Positions 36,927 to 46,364 are shown, counted from the first letter of the stretch. The stretch is DNA of 64,000 nucleotides from Acidiphilium sp. (GCA_028688905.1 JAQTXH010000002.1:331061-395060); one strand, 5' to 3'. The notes: generated by a model not told the origin, from the sequence alone. Program-made: numbers and translations.

Positions 36927-37670
36927 TCAGGCGGCGCGCGCGGCACCGTTCCGATAGGCCGCGCAGGCGGCACCGAACGCCGCGAACAGGCGCTGGCGGT
37001 CCGGCGCGCCCAGGACATCCCACTCCGGATGCCACTGTACCGCGAGGGCGAACCCCCGCGCGGCCGTCCCCCGCACCGCCTCGATCGTGCCGTCGTCCGC
37101 GACGGCTTCGACCACCAGCCCAGGGGCCAGGCGGGCGATCGCCTGACCATGCAGTGAGTTGACCATAATGGTATCGGCCCCACAAATTTGCGCGAGGCTG
37201 CCGCTCAGGGTGACAGGATGCCGCACCGCGTATTGTTCCGCACGGGTGCCGACGCCGCCGCGATGATCCATCCGGCCCGGCTGATGATGCACCTGCTGGT
37301 GGAGTGTGCCACCGAGGGCGACATTGAGTTCCTGCAAACCCCGGCAGATGCCCAGCACTGGCATGCCGCGCGCCAACGCTTCGCGGATCAAAGGGAGGGT
37401 CGTGGCGTCGCGGTCGGGATCGTGCGCGTCGGGGGTTTCGTCGTCGGTCACGCCGTAGTGGCTGGGGATGACGTTGCTCGGGCTGCCGTTGAACAAAATC
37501 CCGTCCAGCCGGTCCAGCACCGCGACCATGCGCGCCCCTTCCGGCGGGATCAGCAGCGGAAGCGCCTCGGAAGCACGGATCAGCGCCTCGCCATAGCGTG
37601 CCGGGGTAGCGTGCTGGTGATGGTTGCCGATCAACTTCGTGCAGGCGGGAATCCCGATGATAACGGTCAT
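36927..37670 (-). CDS. Class I glutamine amidotransferase-like peptidase C26 (PuuD-like)
   Basis: A 247-residue gamma-glutamyl hydrolase-type protein. The nucleophile is in GMPVLGICRGLQELNVALGG (about residue 112, described), and the acid-base pair in the end motif VQWHPEWD. The early MTVIIGIPACTKLIG and GILFNGSPSNVIPSHY match PuuD and related proteins that split gamma-glutamyl-GABA or polyglutamyl folates. The substrate is not known; no puu pathway genes are in the window. AGGA precedes the ATG. Confidence 0.82.
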   Translation of the reverse strand: MTVIIGIPACTKLIGNHHQHATPARYGEALIRASEALPLLIPPEGARMVAVLDRLDGILFNGSPSNVIPSHYGVTDDETPDAHDPDRDATTLPLIREALARGMPVLGICRGLQELNVALGGTLHQQVHHQPGRMDHRGGVGTRAEQYAVRHPVTLSGSLAQICGADTIMVNSLHGQAIARLAPGLVVEAVADDGTIEAVRGTAARGFALAVQWHPEWDVLGAPDRQRLFAAFGAACAAYRNGAARAA

Positions 37671-37710
37671 GCTATTCATCCTATACCGAAACGACACTCA
37701 TAATCATAAT

Positions 37711-38925
37711 TCATAATACTGTAGCAGGCCGCAGCGCGCCTGCCAGTAAGGCCAGAATGGCGCACCCCAGCATGGCCATCGCCATCGGGCGCGCGGTACC
37801 GTCGGCAAAGCCACCCACCACAGCGCCAGTGATTGCGCCACCGAGATATTGCCAGGTGCCCATCAATGCCGAAGCCGATCCGGCATGAGGCTGGTGACGC
37901 GAGAGGGCGGCGACCATGGTGCTGGGGAGAGCGAAGCCATAGCTTGCCTGACAGATGAACAGGCAACCGATGATGGCGGCCGCCCCGGTCCCCACAACCG
38001 CGCTGATCGTCAGTCCCGCGGTCCCGATGAGTAGCAGGACGATCGACGCGGTGATCACCGGTCGCAGGCCGACACGGGCGACCAGATGCGGGTTCCATTG
38101 GTTGAACCCGATGTAAACCGCAGCATTGGCGGCGAACAGTGCCGCGTATGCCGGGGGCGACCAGCCGAAGTCGCCAATAAATACCCCCGGTGTCCCGGCG
38201 AGATAGGCAAACAGCGCCCCGATCGCGAACGTGCCGGTCAGCGCGTGAGCCAGAAAACTGCGCTCGGCGGCAATCTGGCCGTACCGGATCAAAATCGACC
38301 GAAATCCGATCAGGCTCCGGCGGGCGGCGGGCAGGGTATCGGGCAGATTGAACCAGACCAACGCCAGGGCGATCACGCCATAGAGCGCCGCGAGACCGAA
38401 AATCCACCGCCACGAACCCACCGAGACCACGGCGCTGCCAAGAATGGGCGCCACGATCGGGGCCACGCCCATTACCAGCATCAGCTTGGAAAACAGCATC
38501 GCCGCCGCCGGGCCGTCCGCGACGTCGCGCACCATGGCCCGCGGGATCACCACCGAAGCCGATCCACCGAAGGCGGCCAACAGACGGAATGCCGACAGCG
38601 ATGCCGTGCTCCACGCCAGGGCGCAACCCAGCGACGCCACCGTGTAAAGGCTCAGGCCCAGCAACACCGGCAGCCGCCGTCCAACTCGGTCGGAAAAGGG
38701 TCCCTGGGTCATCTGGCCCAGTGCCAGCCCCGCGAAATAGGCCGCAAGCGTCAGGCCGGGGGCTGCGGCGTCACGAAAATCATGCGCAATGGCGGGAAAC
38801 GCCGGCAGATACATATCGACCGAGACCGGCCCGATTGCAATCAGAAACCCGAGCAGCAACGGCAGCCGGTTCGAAACAACGGGCCTCGCGATGACGGTTG
38901 AACAGGCGGTGGGCGCGCGGGACAT
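37711..38925 (-). CDS. Bcr/CflA-family MFS exporter
   Basis: A 404-residue 12-helix DHA1 transporter. LLGFLIAIGPVSVDMYLPAFPAIAHDF opens helix 1 (described), with GQMTQGPFSDRVGRRLPVLLGL in motif A and the helix-5 motif VMGVAPIVAPILGSAVVSVGSWRWIF. These resemble Bcr/CflA drug and amino-acid/sulfonamide exporters. Substrate not known. The start is the ATG at 38925. Confidence 0.85.
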   Translation of the reverse strand: MSRAPTACSTVIARPVVSNRLPLLLGFLIAIGPVSVDMYLPAFPAIAHDFRDAAAPGLTLAAYFAGLALGQMTQGPFSDRVGRRLPVLLGLSLYTVASLGCALAWSTASLSAFRLLAAFGGSASVVIPRAMVRDVADGPAAAMLFSKLMLVMGVAPIVAPILGSAVVSVGSWRWIFGLAALYGVIALALVWFNLPDTLPAARRSLIGFRSILIRYGQIAAERSFLAHALTGTFAIGALFAYLAGTPGVFIGDFGWSPPAYAALFAANAAVYIGFNQWNPHLVARVGLRPVITASIVLLLIGTAGLTISAVVGTGAAAIIGCLFICQASYGFALPSTMVAALSRHQPHAGSASALMGTWQYLGGAITGAVVGGFADGTARPMAMAMLGCAILALLAGALRPATVL

Positions 38926-38996
38926 CGCGGTGGTTTAGGGGGTGAGCCGCGCCGGGAGAACGCAGCCCCTGCGCAATGCTGACGGGCGTTCGCGGA

Positions 38997-39392
38997 TCAA
39001 CCCGTTTTGGCACCGTGCAGCATGGTGATCGCGAGATAGATCGCGAGAGCAAGCCCCAGCACTACGATGAGTCCGGCCAGGGCAAGGTCGAGCTTGTCAC
39101 CCTGGGCGTCGTGGGTTGCGTCGTCGGCAATGGCGGATCGATTGCGGATGAAACGCAGCATCGCGGCCAGAACCATCAGCGCCCCGGCGACAATCAGGGC
39201 CAATCCCACCATGCTGCCCGCGACCTGCCCCGACATTGTCACGCTCTTGCCGAGTGACTTGCCGGCGATTTTGAGGAAAATATCGAACCGTTCGACTAAA
39301 AAGCCGAACGCCATCACCGCGATGGCGGTGCGGACCCAAGCAAGGAAGGTCCGCTCGTTCGCCGCATGATCGGAAAAATGCGGTACGCTCAC
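38997..39392 (-). CDS. DUF202 (YidH-like) membrane protein
   Basis: A 131-residue protein with three hydrophobic segments and the DUF202 opening HAANERTFLAWVRTAIAVMAFGFLVERF (residues about 9-36, described). The family is widespread and of unknown function. The start is a GTG at 39392 that overlaps the ilvE stop by four bases, so it is translationally coupled to ilvE. Confidence 0.85.
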   Translation of the reverse strand: MSVPHFSDHAANERTFLAWVRTAIAVMAFGFLVERFDIFLKIAGKSLGKSVTMSGQVAGSMVGLALIVAGALMVLAAMLRFIRNRSAIADDATHDAQGDKLDLALAGLIVVLGLALAIYLAITMLHGAKTG

Positions 39393-40288
39393 GCGGCTCG
39401 CTTGGCGACCTCGTCCGGCGGCATCCGGACCAGGGCATCGTAGTCGGCAATCAGGGTCGCGGTTATTGCGCCGGGGGAGAACCGGAGATCGCCGATCTGG
39501 CGCACCGGGGTAATCTCGGCGGCGGTGCCGGCCAGAAACACTTCGCTCGCCTGCGCCATCTCTTCGGGTTTGATGTGCCGCTCATGCACGGGGATCTGGC
39601 GCGCCCGTGCCAGCGCCATCACGGTGCGGCGGGTGATTCCATCGAGAAAGCAATCCGGCGTGGGCGTGTGTAGGGCACCGTCGAATGCGAAGAAAATATT
39701 GGCCCCGGTTGCTTCCGCCACGAAACCATCGGCGGTGAGCATCAAAGCGTCGTTGAACCCCTCGGCTTCGGCGGCGTGTTTCGACAACGTGCCGATCATA
39801 TACAGCCCCGCCGCCTTCGAGGCAGTGGGCGCGGTGCGCGGATCGGGGCGACGCCACTTGGCCACGCCGAGCGCGATGCCTTTCATCCGGTCCGACCCGA
39901 ACAAGTTCGGCCACGCCCAGGCGGCGATCGCCAGATGGATCTTGGTCTGCTGTGCTGAAACCGAAAGCTGTTCCGAGCCGCGCCAAGCGAGCGGGCGGAC
40001 GTAAGCGTCGGTGAAGCCGTTGGCGGCGACCACCTCGTTGCAGGCGGCATCGATCTCCGCCGCGGAATAAGGGATATCGAAGCCAAGAATCTTACCGGAT
40101 TGGATCAACCGTTCGCTATGATCGCGCAACCGGAAAATGTTACCTGCGTAGGCGCGTTCCCCCTCGAACACTGCCGAGGCGTAATGCAACCCATGCGACA
40201 ACACATGCAGCTTGGCATCGCGCCACGGGCGCAACGCGCCATCCCACCAGATCATGCCATCGCGGTCGTCAAACGGTATCAGGCTCAT
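39389..40288 (-). CDS. ilvE: Branched-chain amino acid aminotransferase
   Basis: IlvE is a PLP class IV aminotransferase making Leu, Ile and Val. The 299-residue protein from ATG 40288 has GMIWWDGALRPW, LHYASAVFEGERAYAGNIF (about residue 38), YVRPLAWRG, and the PLP lysine in PTASKAAGLYMIGTLSKHAAE. Conserved LDGITRRTVMAL and FLAGTAAEITPVRQIGD follow. Usual length. Confidence 0.94.
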   Translation of the reverse strand: MSLIPFDDRDGMIWWDGALRPWRDAKLHVLSHGLHYASAVFEGERAYAGNIFRLRDHSERLIQSGKILGFDIPYSAAEIDAACNEVVAANGFTDAYVRPLAWRGSEQLSVSAQQTKIHLAIAAWAWPNLFGSDRMKGIALGVAKWRRPDPRTAPTASKAAGLYMIGTLSKHAAEAEGFNDALMLTADGFVAEATGANIFFAFDGALHTPTPDCFLDGITRRTVMALARARQIPVHERHIKPEEMAQASEVFLAGTAAEITPVRQIGDLRFSPGAITATLIADYDALVRMPPDEVAKRAA

Positions 40289-40517
40289 TGGGTCGCGTTC
40301 CCTCTGCATAAGGTTCTTGAATAAAGCTCCGAAATGCCGCGCTGCATGTCACGCGTGGCATCCTTCGTGGTATCTTTAGGTTGTCACCGTTCCGGGGCCA
40401 AGAGACGTTTTGACGCCGGGGCGGTTACGGTACCCGGTTTGCACCGGACTAAATTTACAAATAGTGAGAACCACTGTCTTATCACAGAGCTTCCATCCCA
40501 GTACTGATGAGCGCGCC

Positions 40518-41036
40518 ATGCATGATAAATCGGTTCAACCCGGCCCCACTGCCGGCCTGCTGTTCCTTCGCGAGGACGAGGTCCGTCTTGCGCAGGATAT
40601 GATATTTTTTGCCAATCGCGATCTGGTGGCGGCGGTCGACGCGATGCTGGCCGAAATGGGGTTCGGTCGCGCGCATCACCGCGCCCTGCATTTCATTGGC
40701 CGCAACCCTGGTCTGCCGGTGGGCGAATTGCTGCATATTCTGGGCATCGCGAAACAAAGTCTCGCCCGTGTGCTCGGCCCGCTGATCCGTCAGGGTTTTG
40801 TCCAGCAAACCCCGGGACGCAACGATCGGCGCCAACGGCTGTTGTCACTGACGCCGCAAGGGGCCGCCCTTGAACGCCGCCTGTTCGAAATTCAACACGA
40901 ACGCTTGACCACGGCATTTCGCGAGGCCGGTGGTCCTGCCGTCGAAGGGTTCCGCAAGGTTTTGCGCGGCATGATGAAGGACGATGCCCGCGCATGGCTC
41001 GACCGGGCTGAGACCGCTCGCGCCGCGAAACGATGA
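40518..41036 (+). CDS. MarR-family regulator (PetP-like)
   Basis: A 172-residue winged-helix regulator with LHILGIAKQSLARVLGPLIRQGFVQQTPGRNDRRQRLLSLTPQG (about residues 74-118, described), a MarR DNA-binding pattern. Together with the next response regulator gene it matches the alphaproteobacterial petP-petR pair, here next to ilvE rather than to petABC. The ATG at 40518 is followed by a divergent region from ilvE of about 230 bases; a weak palindrome AGTGAGAACCACT lies at about 40461-40473. Confidence 0.8.
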   Translation: MHDKSVQPGPTAGLLFLREDEVRLAQDMIFFANRDLVAAVDAMLAEMGFGRAHHRALHFIGRNPGLPVGELLHILGIAKQSLARVLGPLIRQGFVQQTPGRNDRRQRLLSLTPQGAALERRLFEIQHERLTTAFREAGGPAVEGFRKVLRGMMKDDARAWLDRAETARAAKR

Positions 41037-41049
41037 TCGCCGCGCCGCG

Positions 41050-41745
41050 ATGAACGGCACCGCTGCCCATATTTTGCTGGTCGATGACGACGCCCGGCTG
41101 CGCACCCTGATGTCGCGCTATCTGATCGAAAACGGATTCCGCGTCACCACCGCCGACAGTGCCGCCGCCGCCCGCGAAACCTTGCGCGTCGTCGACCCCG
41201 ATATGCTGGTACTCGATGTCATGATGCCCGAGGAATCCGGCCTGGCCCTGACCGAGTCCCTCCGTGCGGATCGCGCGCCGACGCTGCCGATCCTGCTGCT
41301 CACCGCACGCGGGGCACCGGAGGACCGGATTGCTGGGTTCGAGGCCGGGGCTGATGATTATCTTGGCAAGCCATTCGATCCGCGCGAGCTTTTGCTACGA
41401 ATCCGCGCCATGCTGCGCCGCACCACCACGCCGGCGAGTACCACCGGCCCGGTGCCGCTCGGTCGCGCCAGTTTCGACCCCGATCGCGGCGAACTCCTCA
41501 CCGAACGCGGACCGATCCGCCTGACCGGCGGTGAGGCCAGTCTGCTGGCAGTGCTTGCCGCCCGTGCCAACGAAATATTGTCACGCGAGGCATTGGCCCA
41601 AATTCTGGGAATGGATGAAGCGGGCGAGCGCGCGATCGACGTGCAGGTGACCCGCCTGCGCCGCAAAATCGAGACCGATCCGCGCGAACCACGCTATCTC
41701 CAGACCGTGCGCGGCCGGGGCTACATTCTCAAACCCGGCCCATGA
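41050..41745 (+). CDS. OmpR-family response regulator (PetR-like)
   Basis: A 231-residue DNA-binding response regulator. The receiver domain has the acidic pair VDDD at about residue 11, phospho-Asp in LVLDVMMPEESG (about residue 57), and the conserved Lys in YLGKPFDPREL. A winged-helix domain (about 135-231) ends in VTRLRRKIETDPREPRYLQTVRGRGYIL. Starts at the ATG 41050, 13 bases after the MarR gene, and overlaps the kinase by four bases. Confidence 0.92.
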   Translation: MNGTAAHILLVDDDARLRTLMSRYLIENGFRVTTADSAAAARETLRVVDPDMLVLDVMMPEESGLALTESLRADRAPTLPILLLTARGAPEDRIAGFEAGADDYLGKPFDPRELLLRIRAMLRRTTTPASTTGPVPLGRASFDPDRGELLTERGPIRLTGGEASLLAVLAARANEILSREALAQILGMDEAGERAIDVQVTRLRRKIETDPREPRYLQTVRGRGYILKPGP

Positions 41746-43067
41746 GGCTGGTGCCACGCGGTCTCGAACCGGACCGTGCGCTGCGAAAAATTTTGCCGCG
41801 CAGCCTGTTCGGCCGCACCTTGCTCATCGTGGTGTTGCCGCTGATCCTGCTCGAAGGCGTGGCCCTGCAAATTTTTTATGGTAGCCATCTCGATACCCTG
41901 TCACGCCGCCTTGCCGGCAGCGTTGCCGGCGAGATTGCCTTCGTGCTCGATCAGGCCGACGAATATCCCGATGCGCGTCAGCAGATTTTTGCAAATGCCG
42001 CCTATCGCTTCGAGTTTGCCTTTCATTTTCATTCGGGCCGGGTTCTGAAACCGCGCCGTCTGCCGCACGTGTTCGGCCCGGTCGATACCGATCTGGCCAA
42101 CGCGCTCGCCACCGGCCTCGGGCGGCCTTTCGCTCTGGTCTGGCATGGACCGCCGGGCATGGTGCGGGTCGATGTCCAGGTGTCCGACGGCGTGCTGACC
42201 ATCGATGTGCCGCGCAAACGGCTCTATATTGGGGAACTCTATATCTTTTTCGCCTGGCTTGGGGGGACGACGCTGATTCTGCTCACCCTCGCGATCCTGT
42301 TCCTGCGCAACCAGGTACGTGGCATCCGTCGCCTTGCCCTGGCCGCCGAAGCCTTCGGCATGGGGCGCGATACCGGCCCGATCCGGCCGGAGGGCGCGAC
42401 CGAAGTGCGCCGGGCCGGCACCGCCTTCAACCGGATGCAGGACCGGATTCGCCGATTTCTCGCGCAGCGCACCGCCATGCTGGCCGGGGTGTCGCATGAT
42501 CTGCGCACGCCGCTGACCCGTCTGCGCCTCGCCATCGCGATGCTGCCCGAGACAACTGCCGACATCGATGGCATGACCAGCGACATCGACGAAATGGAAC
42601 GTCTGGTTGGTCTTTATCTTGCCTTCGCCCGTGGCGAGGGGGCCGAGCAGCCGCAACCCGCCGATCTGGCCCTGATCATCGAAGAGGTTGCGACACGCGC
42701 CGCCCGTGGCGGCGCGATCATCGCGCTGAATGTCATCATGCTGCCGCCTGTCGCGCTGCGGCCGGAGGCGATCCGCCGGGTTCTCACCAACCTGCTCGAC
42801 AATGCGGCACGCTATGCGACGCGCATCAATATTTCCGCCGCCCCCGATGGCAACCACAACGTGCGTGTCACGATTGACGATGACGGTCCGGGCATCGCTC
42901 CCGAACGGCGCGAGCAGATGTTCCGCCCGTTCGAGAGCGGCAACACCGCCGGTACCGGCCTCGGCCTCGCCATCGCGCGCGACATCATTGTAGCCCACGG
43001 CGGCGATATCAGGCTCGACGGCGGCCCGCTCGGCGGATTGCGGGTGTCGATTGTGTTGCCAATATGA
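41742..43067 (+). CDS. Sensor histidine kinase (EnvZ-like)
   Basis: A 441-residue membrane kinase with a transmembrane segment near residue 24, a periplasmic region of about 110 residues, a second membrane segment near residue 165, a HAMP linker (RLALAAEAFGMGRDTGPI), the H-box MLAGVSHDLRTPLTRLRLA (about residue 245), N-box NLLDNAARYATR, and DDGPGIAPERREQMF / GTGLGLAIARD. It signals to the regulator it overlaps. The ligand is unknown. Confidence 0.92.
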   Translation: MRLVPRGLEPDRALRKILPRSLFGRTLLIVVLPLILLEGVALQIFYGSHLDTLSRRLAGSVAGEIAFVLDQADEYPDARQQIFANAAYRFEFAFHFHSGRVLKPRRLPHVFGPVDTDLANALATGLGRPFALVWHGPPGMVRVDVQVSDGVLTIDVPRKRLYIGELYIFFAWLGGTTLILLTLAILFLRNQVRGIRRLALAAEAFGMGRDTGPIRPEGATEVRRAGTAFNRMQDRIRRFLAQRTAMLAGVSHDLRTPLTRLRLAIAMLPETTADIDGMTSDIDEMERLVGLYLAFARGEGAEQPQPADLALIIEEVATRAARGGAIIALNVIMLPPVALRPEAIRRVLTNLLDNAARYATRINISAAPDGNHNVRVTIDDDGPGIAPERREQMFRPFESGNTAGTGLGLAIARDIIVAHGGDIRLDGGPLGGLRVSIVLPI

Positions 43068-43570
43068 AACTGCGTCCTCTGGTCGAAACCGATGCTGAGG
43101 CGCTGATCGAGGCCAATCGATCGAACCGCGACTATCACGCGCCCTGGGTGCAACCGCCGCTCGACCGTGCCGCATTCGATAATTGGTTCGCCGGCGTCGT
43201 GGCGGGTCGTACGATTTCGTTAATCGGGCAGATGCCGGATGGCGGTATCATTGGCATATTCAATTTCAGCGAGATCGTTCTCGCCAATTTCCGCTCGTGC
43301 TACCTCGGCTATTACGGCATGACCGCCTACGCGGGGCGCGGCCTGATGAGCATTTGCCTGCGTGCCGGCCTGATCCATATGCGCGAGGCGGTGGGATTGC
43401 GCCGGGTCGAAGCCAATATCCAGCCGGACAATCGGCGCTCGATCGCTCTGGTGCATCGCCTCGGCTTCAGGCGCGAGGGATTTTCGCCGGCCTATTTGTT
43501 CATCGATGGGGCCTGGCGCGACCATGAACGCTGGGCGATCCTGCTCGATGAAGTCTCGTCGCACGTCTGA
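43064..43570 (+). CDS. GNAT acetyltransferase, RimJ/RimL-like
   Basis: A 168-residue protein with acetyl-CoA-binding features in GYYGMTAYAGRGLMSICLRAG (motif A, about residue 85, described) and the terminal VEANIQPDNRRSIALVHRLGFRREG (residues about 115-140). RimJ/RimL relatives acetylate ribosomal-protein N-termini, but free amines and antibiotics are alternatives. Overlaps the kinase by four bases; it ends the regulatory operon. Confidence 0.85.
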   Translation: MKLRPLVETDAEALIEANRSNRDYHAPWVQPPLDRAAFDNWFAGVVAGRTISLIGQMPDGGIIGIFNFSEIVLANFRSCYLGYYGMTAYAGRGLMSICLRAGLIHMREAVGLRRVEANIQPDNRRSIALVHRLGFRREGFSPAYLFIDGAWRDHERWAILLDEVSSHV

Positions 43571-43812
43571 ACGCGGGCACGACGCCTGAGGTTGCCCGGT
43601 GGCACCGCACGTGCCGAATGCTCCCTCATGATCACGCCAGCTTGGTGGCAAATTTGTCACCATACATCACAGTCTGCGTGATGGACGCAAGCGGTTGCTG
43701 TGATTACATGTTTTTCCATGGATATTCATCGGTTTGGACGTCGTATTGAGCAAGGGGTTCGGTTTAATTTGTTGATATTTATCTTGAAGTTTAGATCTAG
43801 TGATGTGGCCCG
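43571..43812. other. Intergenic region before the glycosyltransferase
   Basis: About 240 bases, becoming AT-rich from 43720 on (TTTAATTTGTTGATATTTATC). It probably holds the glycosyltransferase promoter. A GGCAC/GTGCC mini-hairpin lies at about 43601-43615; no T run. No gene seen. Confidence 0.4.
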
Positions 43813-45336
43813 ATGACGATTTGGGTCGATGTCGATGACCTGATCAGCTATTTTTATGCAGGAAACCGACCTAGTGGGATCCAACGGCTGTCGTTCGATC
43901 TGACATGCGCGCTGATCGAGTCGAGCAATGGTCCGGTGCGGGCGTGCCGCCACGGGCGTGGTGATAGCGGGTTCACCGAAGTCGACTGGCGTGATTGTTG
44001 CGCCAGGCTTCGGGATACCATGAGTGAAGCCAAAGCGGTGTCGACCGACGAAGTGGGCGGGTTGCAGCCGGTTGAAACGTCGAACGACGTGTCCCCGCTC
44101 CGACGCACTTTGCGTGGTTTACCGCTGGATCTGCGGGCACCGCTGGCAACGATCCTGATTGCCGAGCGTAATGCCGGTCAGGCGTTGCGTCACGCGGCGA
44201 TCGCGCAGATCCACGCCGCCCGCGCCCTGCGTGACTTCATTATCAATTATTGGCATCGGGTGCGTCCGCCGCCGAAGCGCCGGGTGGAGGCAAGCATCGA
44301 TCGCGGTACCCATTTTGTCCCCGAATATGTTTTGGTGCCGGAGGTGGTGGTCGATCAGCCGGTGCGGTTCGTGGCAGGCGATGTCCTGATTTCGACCGGT
44401 GCAACGTGGCAATATCCCTCCTACAGCACCAAGATCGATCGGATCCGGGCCATGGGAGTCCGGTTTGCTCCATTCGCGCATGATATGGTGCCGCTGTTGT
44501 TTCCTGAATGGTCGGTAAGGACAACCACCGACGCCTTCGATATCTGGGCGCGTGAGGTGTTGACCCGCGCTGATATTCTGTTCACGAATTCCAATGCCAC
44601 CGCGCGGGACGTGGCGCGCTATGCGCGGCACAACCGGATTGTTATCCCGCCCGCGATCAAGGTGCCGATGGGGGCGAGCTTTCCGCATCGGGCGGACCCG
44701 AGCGCGCCACGCCTGCACGACCGACCGTTCGTGCTGGTGGTTTCAACCATCGAACCGCGTAAAAATCATGCGGGGATGCTGCGCCTCTGGCGTCGAATAA
44801 TTCAAGCCCTACCCGAAAACCAAGTCCCGGACCTAGTGTTTGCGGGCCGGGTCGGTTGGTTGGCGCACGACGTCGTCGCACAAGCTGAAAACGCCGACTG
44901 GTTCGGCGGCAAACTGCATCTCATCCAGGGTCCGAGCGATACCGATCTGGCAACATTGTACCGGGACTGTTTGTTCACGATTTACCCCTCGTTTTATGAG
45001 GGGTGGGGCCTTCCGGTTACCGAGAGTCTCAGTTTCGGCAAGCCGGTCGCGGCATCCAATCGGGCCTCGATCCCGGAGGCCGGTGGCGCGTTTTGCGTCT
45101 ATTTCGACCCAGACGATCTGAACGATGCCTTTCGCGTCATCGCCCAGCTAATTCTGGCACCGGAACGCGTGGCAGCGCTCGAACAAAAAATCGCGCTTGA
45201 GTTCCGCCCGCCATCCTGGGCCGACAGCGCCGCGGCAATCATTGCGGCCATCGATGCGGCTCACGGCGCGCTTCCCGGCCCCGATGGCGCGGAGGTGGGT
45301 GCCGTTACATTGCCCCGCGCGGGATGGCGCAACTGA
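43813..45336 (+). CDS. GT4-family glycosyltransferase
   Basis: A 507-residue cytoplasmic glycosyltransferase. The N-terminal segment WVDVDDLISYFYAGNRPSGIQR is unusual for the family; a poorly conserved region (about 60-190) follows. The C-terminal GT-B half has VVSTIEPRKNHAGMLRLW, GPSDTDLATLYRDC and the donor site SFYEGWGLPVTESLSFGKPVAASN (residues about 405-430). Sugar donor and acceptor are unknown. It stands alone, without an adjacent polysaccharide cluster. Its last 76 bases overlap the convergent SIMPL gene. Confidence 0.8.
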   Translation: MTIWVDVDDLISYFYAGNRPSGIQRLSFDLTCALIESSNGPVRACRHGRGDSGFTEVDWRDCCARLRDTMSEAKAVSTDEVGGLQPVETSNDVSPLRRTLRGLPLDLRAPLATILIAERNAGQALRHAAIAQIHAARALRDFIINYWHRVRPPPKRRVEASIDRGTHFVPEYVLVPEVVVDQPVRFVAGDVLISTGATWQYPSYSTKIDRIRAMGVRFAPFAHDMVPLLFPEWSVRTTTDAFDIWAREVLTRADILFTNSNATARDVARYARHNRIVIPPAIKVPMGASFPHRADPSAPRLHDRPFVLVVSTIEPRKNHAGMLRLWRRIIQALPENQVPDLVFAGRVGWLAHDVVAQAENADWFGGKLHLIQGPSDTDLATLYRDCLFTIYPSFYEGWGLPVTESLSFGKPVAASNRASIPEAGGAFCVYFDPDDLNDAFRVIAQLILAPERVAALEQKIALEFRPPSWADSAAAIIAAIDAAHGALPGPDGAEVGAVTLPRAGWRN

Positions 45337-46022
45337 ATCGTTGCCGATAGGCTGACTTGTTCGGTCATCGGGCCGGGCTGTACCTGCGGAGCCGCCGTCG
45401 CCATGCGCGTGGCCAGCATCATCGGGCGAAACGGCGTCTGGCTGGTCAGATCCGCCTTGATCACCGCGCCCACCTGGTCTCCGAGGGCGGTGGCGGTTGC
45501 TTCGGCCTCGGCGCGCATCTGCGCCACGGCATCGGCAATCGCCGCTATTCGGGTCTGCCGTGCGGCGCGGGCACTGAGGGTTCCTGAAATGTCATTAAGG
45601 ACCAGCCCTTTGGCCTGAAACGACCCAATCAACTGGAGCGCTGGCCGTGCGGCCACCGCATCGGGTGAAGCGGGGAACCGCAAAATCAAGCTTTGCTGCG
45701 CCTGCCAGGATGTCTGTTTCGCATCCACCGGGAAAACATTGTAGCCGCCGGTGGTGGCGCGCAGGCCCTTGATGGCGTGGCAGGCGGCCAAGACCGAGGC
45801 CATGGTCTGGTTCACCGCCACCTGGGCCGCGGCACGGTTCGATGCCTGTCGCTCGACGGCCAATGTCGCCACCAAGGCATCGGGTACATGCTCGGCCTGG
45901 CCGGTGACGGCAACCGTCAGAGCGGTCGTCGTCGGTGGCGGCGCGGCACCGGCCGGGCGAGGAACAACCGCCAGCGCGCAAGCGAGCGGAATTGCAAACA
46001 GTGCCGCGTGTTTTGCTGTCAT
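45261..46022 (-). CDS. SIMPL-domain (DUF541) periplasmic protein
   Basis: A 253-residue exported protein. A signal peptide (MTAKHAALFAIPLACALAV, cleavage after AGAA) precedes the SIMPL/DUF541 domain with VAVTGQAEHVPDALVATLAVERQA, GLRATTGGYNVFPV and a late RMATAAPQVQPGPMTEQVSLSATI. The last 20-odd residues are low-complexity Pro/Ser/Gly/Ala-rich, lying in the overlap with the glycosyltransferase. Family members are linked to oxidative-stress survival; function in detail unknown. Confidence 0.82.
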   Translation of the reverse strand: MTAKHAALFAIPLACALAVVPRPAGAAPPPTTTALTVAVTGQAEHVPDALVATLAVERQASNRAAAQVAVNQTMASVLAACHAIKGLRATTGGYNVFPVDAKQTSWQAQQSLILRFPASPDAVAARPALQLIGSFQAKGLVLNDISGTLSARAARQTRIAAIADAVAQMRAEAEATATALGDQVGAVIKADLTSQTPFRPMMLATRMATAAPQVQPGPMTEQVSLSATIQLRHPARGNVTAPTSAPSGPGSAP

Positions 46023-46364
46023 CGGATGAAAATCGCCGATTTAGCGGCATCGCGCCAGGGGGTTGTCGCCCTCGGCGGCATGACGGCCCCGCAACTCGGC
46101 ATCGATGGTGGCGCGACACGGCGATTGCGACCTGCGCCCGGCTGTTCGCGCCCGGCTGTTCGCACCCGGCTGTTCGCACCCGGCTCCAAGGTATCCGGTC
46201 AAATCCCGCCGGTCGCTGGGCGTGCGTCGGATGCTGCGAACCGGGGCCGAAATCGCGGCATCCGATCGTGCTTTGTTCGCCGCTGAAACCGCCAACCCTT
46301 GACTTTTTCGGCATTTTAAAGGATATGTTGCCGAGGCGGCGCGTCGTAATGCGCCGATGTACTC
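46023..46364. other. Intergenic region with short tandem repeat
   Basis: About 342 bases between the divergent SIMPL and helicase genes. It contains the 14-bp tandem repeat listed separately and a candidate promoter TTGACT (46299-46304) with TATGTT (46324-46329), 19 bases apart, upstream of the helicase. Open frames crossing here are shadows. Confidence 0.5.
46134..46185. repeat. Tandem 14-bp repeat, 3.7 copies
   Basis: Two copies of GCGCCCGGCTGTTC (46134-46147, 46148-46161) followed by GCACCCGGCTGTTC (46162-46175) and a partial GCACCCGGCT (46176-46185). Copy number could vary by slippage. Confidence 0.85.
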
